NCBI GenBank assembly: GCA_002255105.1
Contig: NJEK01000043.1
Span: forward strand, 1-6,046
DNA length: 6,046 nucleotides
Reading direction: 5' to 3'
Source of the DNA: Candidatus Wolframiiraptor sp. EX4484-121
GTDB lineage: Archaea > Thermoproteota > Nitrososphaeria_A > Caldarchaeales > Wolframiiraptoraceae
The position numbers and the translations under genes were made by a program. Positions 1 to 4,952 of this stretch are shown one piece after another; the first letter of the stretch is position 1, and every line of letters begins with the position of its first letter. The notes beneath the pieces were generated by a model. The model was not told the origin of the DNA. It ran no database searches and saw only the letters and a list, made by a program, of their open reading frames with translations.

Positions 1-99
1 GAGCGCCTCCTCTAAAGCCTTGATCTTGGCCTCTATGGTCCTCGCGGCCTGATACTTGGCTAAAGCCTTCTGAGCCTCGGCTGGGAGGTTCGCGGGCAT
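1..99 (-). CDS. DRG/Obg-family GTPase, N-terminal fragment (cut by window edge)
   Basis: Only the first 33 codons are present; the gene continues beyond the left edge. The peptide begins MPANLPAEAQKALAKYQ and continues through RTIEAKIKALEE. This resembles the N-terminal helical segment of archaeal DRG (developmentally regulated GTP-binding) proteins, which typically start MPxNLPPE and carry a (R/K)TxEEKIxALEE stretch before the GTPase domain. Family members are TRAFAC-class GTPases linked to ribosomes. The G1-G5 motifs lie outside the window, so the GTPase activity itself cannot be seen. The ATG at 97-99 has no Shine-Dalgarno site, but a TATA-like box lies 26 bases upstream, which fits a leaderless mRNA. 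The gene follows the M20 gene on the same strand after 43 bases. Another coiled-coil protein remains possible because only the start is visible. Confidence 0.68.
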   Translation of the reverse strand, partial: MPANLPAEAQKALAKYQAARTIEAKIKALEEAL

Positions 100-123
100 C
101 CCAATCAATTCATCATAATTCTA

Positions 124-131
124 GGATAAAT
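124..131 (-). promoter_or_regulatory. TATA-like box for the DRG-family gene
   Basis: On the minus strand this reads ATTTATCC, a match to the loose archaeal TATA consensus. It lies about 25-26 bases upstream of the ATG at 99. That is the usual box-to-transcription-start distance in archaea, so transcription would begin at or next to the start codon. The absence of a Shine-Dalgarno site agrees with a leaderless transcript. The gene may also receive read-through from the M20 gene. Confidence 0.45.
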
Positions 132-142
132 GGATGAATCCC

Positions 143-1375
143 TTAGGTCAGGTAGTCTATGGCCACGCCCAGATACACTTTCGCGGCGTTTATCAGGTCT
201 TCGACCTTCACCCTCTCATTATATCCGTGGATTCCCTCCATCTCAGCCGGGCCATAGTGGATCGTTGGGATATTCGCTCTCCTAAAGTGTCTGGCGTCGC
301 TTGAAGCCCACTCCAAGAATGGCCTAGGTTCGATCCCTACGATCTCCCTAACGTTCTTCTCAACGATCCTCACGATCTCCGAGTTCGGTGGAGTGTAGTT
401 CGGCTCGCCGACATTAACGAACTCCACCTCCCCATATTTCTCGACGATCCTCCTTATCCTAGATGTCACCTCGGCCGCCGGCAGCCCTATCGGAATCCTC
501 ACATCTATCTCCAACTCGCACCTATCTGGGATTATATTCACCTTCGTTCCGCCCCTGATTATCCCGAAGTTTATGGTTGGGTGATCTATCGCCTTACTTG
601 CCTCACGCGACACGAACCTCTCCAATAAATTTCTCGAATAGTCGGCCACGTCGAGCAGGTCTCTCGGAAGCTCCGCCCTCATCTCCGTTAGCCTCATGAG
701 CTCGCGGATCAGGTCCGTGGACTTCACTATCGCGTTATCTCCGATGAATGGTGATAGGCTTCCATGGCCTGGAACTCCCTTGACGGTTACCTTGGCCCAG
801 ACCGCCCCCTTCTCCCCAACATTTATCAGATTCATCCCAGTCGGCTCCGCGATCAAGACCGACGACCCCAAAGCCTTCCCCTTCTCGACCAGGTAGGAGG
901 CTCCGTAGGCTCCTCCCGTCTCTTCATCCGCGACGCATACGAGCTTCAGCCTCCCCCTCAGCCGATCCTCAAACTTGATGAGCCTCTTGAATGCGTAGAT
1001 TATTCCAGCCAGTCCGCCCTTCATGTCGGATGCCCCCCTCCCAAGCAGGTATCCATCTCGAACCTCTCCAGAGAATGGGTCGAAGCTCCACCTAGACCTA
1101 TCACCTATTGGGACAACGTCGAGATGGCCGTTCAGGACTAGAACCCTATTGGATTCTCCCTCACCTATCTCGGCTATTAGGTTCACCCTCTTCTCGGCGG
1201 GCTCGCATAATTCGACGGCCACCCCCTCCTCTTCGAGATAATTCTTCACGAATGCGGCGATCTCGCTTGTGTCTCCGGGCGGGTTCACGCTCGGGATCTT
1301 GATGAGCCTCGATGCGAGTTCGATAACCTCTTCTCCGCGAAAATCCTGAAAGACCCTCTCCCTAAACTCGCCCAT
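143..1375 (-). CDS. M20-family zinc metallopeptidase/deacylase (ArgE/DapE/ACY1-like)
   Basis: A complete 410-residue cytoplasmic enzyme of the M20 di-zinc family, which hydrolyses amide bonds in N-acyl amino acids or short peptides. All key motifs are seen: GHLD at 83-86 (zinc ligand H84, supporting D86); GRGASDMKGG with bridging D117; ADEETGG with catalytic E151 and ligand E152; AEPTG with ligand E177; and IHGYNE with ligand H383. A GHGS segment (203-206) and roughly residues 185-300 form the inserted dimerisation domain. The length fits the ArgE/ACY1-like subgroup. There is no signal peptide or membrane segment. Substrate cannot be read from the sequence: acetylornithine, succinyl-diaminopimelate, N-acyl amino acids and dipeptides are all possible, and no arginine or lysine biosynthesis gene adjoins it. 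It is divergent from argS. A TATA-like box sits about 30 bases upstream of the ATG, with no clear Shine-Dalgarno site. Confidence 0.93.
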   Translation of the reverse strand: MGEFRERVFQDFRGEEVIELASRLIKIPSVNPPGDTSEIAAFVKNYLEEEGVAVELCEPAEKRVNLIAEIGEGESNRVLVLNGHLDVVPIGDRSRWSFDPFSGEVRDGYLLGRGASDMKGGLAGIIYAFKRLIKFEDRLRGRLKLVCVADEETGGAYGASYLVEKGKALGSSVLIAEPTGMNLINVGEKGAVWAKVTVKGVPGHGSLSPFIGDNAIVKSTDLIRELMRLTEMRAELPRDLLDVADYSRNLLERFVSREASKAIDHPTINFGIIRGGTKVNIIPDRCELEIDVRIPIGLPAAEVTSRIRRIVEKYGEVEFVNVGEPNYTPPNSEIVRIVEKNVREIVGIEPRPFLEWASSDARHFRRANIPTIHYGPAEMEGIHGYNERVKVEDLINAAKVYLGVAIDYLT

Positions 1376-1404
1376 CTCAGCTCAAATTGGATAAACTTGC
1401 CACG

Positions 1405-1411
1405 AATATAA
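1405..1411 (-). promoter_or_regulatory. TATA-like box for the M20 gene in the divergent region
   Basis: The minus strand reads TTATATT, preceded by the purine-containing TAAAG, which could serve as a BRE. It ends 30 bases before the M20 ATG at 1375, predicting a 5' leader of only a few bases. The 1376-1494 gap also has to hold the argS promoter. No equally good box lies 25-35 bases before the argS ATG; ATAATCC around 1455-1461 is the nearest AT-rich candidate and is weak. The 1405-1411 box could in principle work in both directions. Confidence 0.4.
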
Positions 1412-1494
1412 CTTTAGGGCTGATCGCCGTCCTCCCGTATGAATCTCAAACATGATAATCCTTAACATCTAGCAGCTTTTCCTCGAAGTCGGGG

Positions 1495-3375
1495 ATGGCG
1501 TTAAGGAAATTGATGGAGGAGGCTGAGAGGCTCTTAAGATCGGCGGGGGTGGAGGAGCCTAGGATAGAGCTGTCGAGGGATCCCAGATATGGGGAGGTCT
1601 CGTCTCTGGCGGCCTTCGAGCTCGCGAAGAAGCTCAAGAAGCCTCCGAATGAGGTGGCGGCGGAGATCGTCGATGGGATGAGGTCTGAGGAGATGGATCT
1701 CATAAAGGATGTTGAGGCCGTCAAGGGATACATCAACTTCAAGCCCGATTGGATTAGATATTCGGAGGAGATCTTAGGAGAGATCTTGGAAAAAGGTGAG
1801 AGATATGGGTCGAGCGAGGTTGGGGCCGGTAAGAGGATCATAATAGAGCACACGAGCGTGAATCCGAATAAGCCCCTCCACGTAGGACACGCGAGAAATA
1901 CATGCTTGGGAGACTCCTTGGCGAGGATCCTGAGATTCATCGGATACGATGTAACGGTCTTGAACTATATCGATGATAGCGGGGCTCAGATGGCGGACCT
2001 AATCCTAGGATTCACCGAGCTCGGATACCCCCTAGACCCCCCTCAGGGGATGAGGTTCGACGAGTACTGCGGGGATGTGGTCTACGTCGAGGTTTCCAGG
2101 AGGGTTGAGGGGGATGAGAAGCTCGCGGAGAGGAGGAAGAGGATAGTGGGTGAGATAGAGTCTGGGAGGGGGAAGCTCTATGAGCTGAATAGGAGGGTCG
2201 TCGAGAGGGTTTTGAGGGATCAGATCAGAACCTGCTGGAGGTTGGGCGCAACATACAACATACTGAACCTAGAGAGCCAGATAATATCGCTAAACATCTG
2301 GAGGGAGGTCTTCGAAAAGCTCAAGGAGAAGAGGTTGGTTTATCGCGTCGAGACCGGGGAGAAGGCTGGATGCTGGCTCCTAGACCTCTCAAAACATCCA
2401 ATCCTATCTAGGGAGGGTGATGAGGTCTTGGTTAGAAGCGATGGGACGACAACCTACGTGGCCAGAGACATAGCATACGCCGCCTGGAAGCTCGGCGAGA
2501 CCAGCAAGGACTTCAAGTACTCTGTGTGGGGGACGAATCCGGATGGTGGGGAGATCTACATAACCGATGAGGCCGGAGAAGTCGATTTTAAGCTTGGAGA
2601 GGTCGATCGGGTGATCAACGTCATAGATGTGAGGCAGAGGAGGCCGCAGGAGATCGTGAAATACGCCTTAAAGCTGCTCGGATTAAGATCCGAGAAATAC
2701 ATCCATTATGCGTATGAGGTAGTGGCCCTGAGCAGGAGGGATGCGGAGAGACTTGGATATAGGGTTGAGGGTGGAGAAAAGATCGTCCATATGAGCGGAA
2801 GAAAGGGGCTATACATTAAGGTCGAGGAGCTGCTGAATATGCTGAGGGATAGGGCTCTTGAGGAGGTGAAGAAGAGGCATGAGGACTGGAGCGTTGAGAG
2901 GATGAGATCTGTCGCGGAGAAGATAGCGGTCGGCGCGCTGAGATATGCGCTTGTAAAGCCCGACATAGATAAGCTCATAGCCTTGGACACGGACGAGATC
3001 CTAAGGCTTGAGGGAGATACGGGGCCGTATCTCCAATACTCCTATGCGAGGGCCTGTAGGATTCTTGAGAAGTCTGGGGACGATCCCTTAACCAAGCCTC
3101 CAGCCGAGCCGCTTGAGGTTGAGAAGAGGTTGTTGAGGAGAATGGCGATCTTCCCGAAGCTTTTGTCGGAGTTCGATGAGAATCTATCGATTAAGCCGAT
3201 AGCGAATTACGCGTATAAGCTCGCATCCGAGTTTAACGACTTCTATGAGAAGGCCCCGGTTCTAAGGGCGCGGGAGGATGTTAGGAGGTTTAGGCTTGGG
3301 ATAGTTATGGCGTTTAAGATAACCTTAGCCAACGTCTTGAGGCTTCTCGGAGTCCCGTTGATGGAGGAGATGTAG
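1495..3375 (+). CDS. argS: Arginyl-tRNA synthetase
   Basis: A complete 626-residue class I synthetase that charges tRNA-Arg in the cytoplasm. Residues ~1-85 look like the ArgRS-specific N-terminal (Add-1) domain that contacts the tRNA elbow. The catalytic Rossmann domain follows: NPNKPLHVGHAR at 123-134 holds the HIGH signature as HVGH (129-132), DGTTTYVARD spans 316-325, and the KMSK region appears as HMSGRKG (432-438). The first KMSK lysine is absent, while K126 just before HIGH is present; in ArgRS a HIGH-loop lysine is known to compensate. The C-terminal DALR anticodon-binding domain runs from about 505 (GDTGPYLQYSYARA) to the end. The ATG at 1495 is chosen because an in-frame stop lies at 1456-1458 with no other usual start codon between. 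No Shine-Dalgarno site is visible. Arginine codons are mostly AGG, then AGA, with few CGN. The gene converges on hsp20 with a 3-base gap. Confidence 0.97.
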   Translation: MALRKLMEEAERLLRSAGVEEPRIELSRDPRYGEVSSLAAFELAKKLKKPPNEVAAEIVDGMRSEEMDLIKDVEAVKGYINFKPDWIRYSEEILGEILEKGERYGSSEVGAGKRIIIEHTSVNPNKPLHVGHARNTCLGDSLARILRFIGYDVTVLNYIDDSGAQMADLILGFTELGYPLDPPQGMRFDEYCGDVVYVEVSRRVEGDEKLAERRKRIVGEIESGRGKLYELNRRVVERVLRDQIRTCWRLGATYNILNLESQIISLNIWREVFEKLKEKRLVYRVETGEKAGCWLLDLSKHPILSREGDEVLVRSDGTTTYVARDIAYAAWKLGETSKDFKYSVWGTNPDGGEIYITDEAGEVDFKLGEVDRVINVIDVRQRRPQEIVKYALKLLGLRSEKYIHYAYEVVALSRRDAERLGYRVEGGEKIVHMSGRKGLYIKVEELLNMLRDRALEEVKKRHEDWSVERMRSVAEKIAVGALRYALVKPDIDKLIALDTDEILRLEGDTGPYLQYSYARACRILEKSGDDPLTKPPAEPLEVEKRLLRRMAIFPKLLSEFDENLSIKPIANYAYKLASEFNDFYEKAPVLRAREDVRRFRLGIVMAFKITLANVLRLLGVPLMEEM

Positions 3376-3378
3376 ATC

Positions 3379-3954
3379 CTACTCTATCTGGACCCTGAAT
3401 CCCTTCCTCTCCTCTCCAGCCTTCTTCAAGACCACCTCAAGGACCCCGTTCTTGTAGGATGCTTTGGCGGATTTCGGATCGACCTTCGCGGGTAGATCGA
3501 CCTCCTTATAGTATTTCCTCTGGGGAGTGTCTACCGAGATTATCAGCCTATCCTCGGTCGCGTTCAGGTTTATGTCCTTCTTCTCAACCCCCGGAACCTC
3601 CGCAATCACCTTCACCTCATCCTTCTCCTCATACACGTCGACCAACGGCTCCCTTGCCTCGGTCAGCTCGATCATCTCGGGTCTTCCCCTCGGCGGCCTG
3701 ATGTTCCCGAACTCCCTTATGACCGGCCTCCCATCAGGCCCGATCCTTATCGAGTATCCGTAGACTATTGGCCCAAACTCCCTGACTATCCCCCTATCTG
3801 TCCTCCTCTCCCTGATCAAGCCCCTCGGGAGCTCCCGCTCAAGATCCTCAAAGGACTTGGAGAACATCTCGTCAAGCTCCCTCATCATCCGCTCCATCTC
3901 CTCAAAGATCCTTGAGAACGGTGAGCGCCTCCTCCACCATCTATCCCAACTCAT
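3379..3954 (-). CDS. hsp20: Hsp20/alpha-crystallin small heat-shock protein
   Basis: A 191-residue ATP-independent holdase that forms oligomers and keeps unfolding proteins soluble. The N-terminal arm starts MSWDRWWRRR and has an amphipathic, Met- and Glu-rich helix to about residue 45. A linker (about 55-95) contains REFGPIVYGYSIRIGPDGRP, typical of archaeal Hsp20. The alpha-crystallin domain covers about 100-180: PLVDVYEEKDEVKVIAEVPGV on its leading strands, and the signature KASYKNGVLEV near 163-174. The protein ends VQIE, a (I/V)-x-(I/V) motif of the kind that docks on a neighbouring subunit. The ATG at 3954 is preferred: GAGGTG (3965-3970) precedes it by 10 bases. A TTG at 3972 would add six residues but lies within the Shine-Dalgarno site itself. 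A strong TATA-like region precedes the gene. Confidence 0.95.
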   Translation of the reverse strand: MSWDRWWRRRSPFSRIFEEMERMMRELDEMFSKSFEDLERELPRGLIRERRTDRGIVREFGPIVYGYSIRIGPDGRPVIREFGNIRPPRGRPEMIELTEAREPLVDVYEEKDEVKVIAEVPGVEKKDINLNATEDRLIISVDTPQRKYYKEVDLPAKVDPKSAKASYKNGVLEVVLKKAGEERKGFRVQIE

Positions 3955-3964
3955 AACACGAATA

Positions 3965-3970
3965 CACCTC
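3965..3970 (-). promoter_or_regulatory. Shine-Dalgarno site that fixes the hsp20 start
   Basis: The minus strand reads GAGGTG, complementary to the CACCTC core of the 16S rRNA 3' end. It is 10 bases before the ATG at 3954. It is the clearest Shine-Dalgarno site in the window and rules against the longer reading from TTG at 3972. Confidence 0.7.
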
Positions 3971-3990
3971 AAGACAATAGGTTCTCAGAC

Positions 3991-4008
3991 TTATATAACC
4001 ATATCTCT
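3991..4008 (-). promoter_or_regulatory. hsp20 promoter (TATA-like region)
   Basis: The minus strand contains GATATGG followed directly by TTATATAA (3991-3998). TTATATAA is the best TATA-box match here but is only 36 bases from the ATG, so a start 22-27 bases downstream would fall in or near the Shine-Dalgarno site. Using the GATATGG part (about 4000-4008) gives a leader of about 20 bases that keeps the site intact. Which half is used cannot be decided from sequence. An upstream TATA is expected because the neighbouring tRNA is a separate unit. Confidence 0.6.
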
Positions 4009-4036
4009 AGAATAGCATAAAGCCAACAACCATCCA

Positions 4037-4068
4037 TTTTAAAGAAGAAATTGGCTTCCCGCGAGCCA
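4037..4068 (-). terminator. Possible terminator downstream of tRNA-Arg: short hairpin plus T-rich tract
   Basis: On the minus strand TGGCT (4068-4064) and AGCCA (4056-4052) can pair across 7 bases, followed by the T-rich run ATTTCTTCTTT (4050-4040). This would sit about 55-80 bases after the tRNA 3' end and before the hsp20 promoter, where a stop is expected. The stem is only 5 bp, and archaeal termination depends mainly on the U-tract, so the hairpin may be incidental. Shorter T runs closer to the tRNA (TTT at 4118-4120; TATTTT near 4090) could also serve. Confidence 0.3.
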
Positions 4069-4153
4069 TCCCTCCAACGGCATAACTCAAAATACTTTCA
4101 CACCATTATCGATTCTCAAAGCGGGCCCGGTGGGATTTGAACCCACGACCGCC

Positions 4154-4176
4154 GGCTTAGGAGGATCGCCTAAGCC
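4154..4176. repeat. Perfect 8-bp inverted repeat across the tRNA 3' splice site
   Basis: GGCTTAGG (4154-4161) and CCTAAGCC (4169-4176) are exact complements with a 7-base spacer. In the precursor RNA this pairs the 3' half of the intron with the anticodon and 3' anticodon stem, enclosing the 3' splice junction in the loop. It excludes both the splicing fold and the mature anticodon arm. Confidence 0.8.
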
Positions 4177-4193
4177 ACCTGGAGGCGGCCTAT
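4165..4193 (-). other. Archaeal tRNA intron (30/31) in a bulge-helix-bulge
   Basis: Splicing after G30 (4194) and before C31 (4164) restores a perfect anticodon stem, and the junction bases allow no other register. The precursor folds as hBHBh'. Central helix: C25-G26-C27-C28 (4199-4196) pairs with intron GGCG (4170-4167). The 5' bulge is G29 G30 ^ A and the 3' bulge is A U ^ C31, each 3 nt with the cut after the second base as in the canonical motif. The inner helix is 9 bp (4192-4184 with 4179-4171, two G-U pairs) closed by a UCCA tetraloop. The outer helix is short: G24-C32, G23-U33, G22-C34. Non-37/38 introns are known mainly in TACK archaea with heteromeric splicing endonucleases. Confidence 0.88.
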
Positions 4194-4250
4194 CCGGCGC
4201 CCTATCCATACTGGGCTACGGGCCCTTCACATGTTAGATCTGATTCACCT

Positions 4251-4260
4251 TATATTTTTA
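4251..4260 (-). promoter_or_regulatory. TATA box for tRNA-Arg
   Basis: The minus strand reads TAAAAATATA followed by AGG. It ends 26 bases before the tRNA 5' base at 4225, so transcription would start within a few bases of the mature 5' end. It lies in the 49-base gap after the DUF434 stop codon, which holds no clear T-rich terminator, so read-through from leuS-DUF434 into the tRNA is also possible. Confidence 0.65.
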
Positions 4261-4274
4261 CCTTGCGAGCTTCC

Positions 4275-4952
4275 TCACGCGATCTTTAAGCTTATTACCC
4301 TCGTTCTGGGGATCCATCTCAGGATGTATGCTGGGAGGTCGTAGAACTTGGTGCATCTTAGGAGTATTGCCGAGTCGCTGGTCATGATCACGTGCTTGAA
4401 TCTCTGGAGCTGTGAGTCGACGTTTTTCGCGGTCTCGGCGCCCCCATCCAATCCCATTTCCCTTAAGAGCCGTCTCGCGTAGCCCGCTATCTCGCCGCTC
4501 CTACTTATCTGGCTCTCAAACAGGATCTTCGCGTACGCCGCTCTCAACTCCTTTAATGCTTTGAGGAGTAGTTTTAATGATTCATGGGTCTTCTCGGTGA
4601 GCTTATACTTTCCATGTATTTCCGAGAAGTCTCTGAGCACGCCGTCGTCGCATAGGATTAGGGGCTCGCCTCTGAGCATGGCCTCAACCGTGTTCATCAC
4701 GTTGAATCCGTCGATCAGGGCGTGCTCGCCTCTTAGATCCCCGGCCATCACCCTCTTCGAGGCTATCCTCCCCACATCGCTGGAAGAGTATATCGATCTA
4801 TAGAGGATGGATCTCTCGGCTCTATCCAATCTATACTTGTCTCCGACGAGCTTGAGCGATGAAGACCTATTATATCCTCTATTGAGAAGGTATCTCAGAT
4901 CTCTTCCAGCCTCGGCTAGAATCTTAAGCCTCTCGGATGAGATCGCGGTCAT
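4275..4952 (-). CDS. DUF434 domain-containing protein (COG2454-like), function unknown
   Basis: A complete 225-residue protein resembling the archaeal DUF434 family. Residues ~7-60 form the small helical DUF434 part, with the characteristic NRGYNRSSSLKLVGDKYRL (24-42). The C-terminal part (about 75-220, DUF5616-like) begins ALIDGFNVMNTVEAML (78-93), followed by LCDDGVLRDFSEIHGKY (100-116) and MTSDSAIL (190-197). Spaced acidic residues (D81, D102, D103, D108, D193), an Asn after the first strand (N84) and a TSD turn near the end recall PIN/NYN-type nuclease folds. This is inference; no activity is established here. There is no signal peptide or membrane segment. The ATG overlaps the leuS stop (ATGA, 4949-4952), indicating one transcript and probable translational coupling. 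No strong independent Shine-Dalgarno site is seen. The tRNA-Arg gene follows 49 bases after the stop. Confidence 0.85.
   Translation of the reverse strand: MTAISSERLKILAEAGRDLRYLLNRGYNRSSSLKLVGDKYRLDRAERSILYRSIYSSSDVGRIASKRVMAGDLRGEHALIDGFNVMNTVEAMLRGEPLILCDDGVLRDFSEIHGKYKLTEKTHESLKLLLKALKELRAAYAKILFESQISRSGEIAGYARRLLREMGLDGGAETAKNVDSQLQRFKHVIMTSDSAILLRCTKFYDLPAYILRWIPRTRVISLKIA

Larger units (their letters stand above)
4122..4225 (-). tRNA. tRNA-Arg(CCU) with a 29-nt intron at position 30/31
   Basis: The 104-nt gene folds into a complete tRNA once bases 4165-4193 are removed. The 75-nt mature form has acceptor stem GGGCCCG/CGGGCCC (7 perfect pairs), discriminator G73, D stem GCCC/GGGC with G18 G19 and A20 in the loop, anticodon stem CCGGC/GCCGG, anticodon loop CUCCUAA with CCU at 4161-4159, variable loop CGGUC, and T arm GUGGG-UUCAAAU-CCCAC. 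The CCU anticodon reads AGG, and A20 with C35 are known arginine identity elements. CCA is not encoded. Without removing the insert, the 5' anticodon-stem strand would end in A31 opposite G39 and the loop would be far too long. A TATA-like box lies 26 bases upstream. This tRNA reads the commonest Arg codon in the neighbouring genes. Confidence 0.93.

Noticed and set aside
110..116. C-box-like ATGATGA on the minus strand, as in C/D-box sRNAs
   Set aside because: No CTGA D box or C'/D' pair lies at suitable spacing downstream; the DRG coding sequence begins 11 bases later.
696..1302. Several plus-strand open frames opposite the M20 gene
   Set aside because: They overlap each other and the conserved catalytic motifs of the M20 enzyme, and their translations match no family I recognise.
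1446..1940. Long open frame (about 164 codons) antisense to the start of argS
   Set aside because: It lies opposite the well-supported argS N-terminal and catalytic region. Its low-complexity Ser/Leu/Pro-rich translation is what the purine-rich codon use of argS gives on the other strand.
2706..2990. Minus-strand open frame inside argS
   Set aside because: A Ser/Leu-rich shadow of the argS region around the KMSK loop, with no promoter or ribosome binding site.
3459..3763. Plus-strand open frames opposite hsp20
   Set aside because: Pro/Ser-rich shadows of the alpha-crystallin domain coding sequence.
3970..3972. TTG as an upstream start for hsp20 (197-residue form)
   Set aside because: This codon is part of the Shine-Dalgarno stretch TTGAGGTG that serves the ATG at 3954, and the extra MRCIRV residues do not look like the family's N-terminus.
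4122..4225. The tRNA gene as an integration (att) site
   Set aside because: No integrase, direct repeat of the tRNA 3' end, or foreign-looking genes are in the window.
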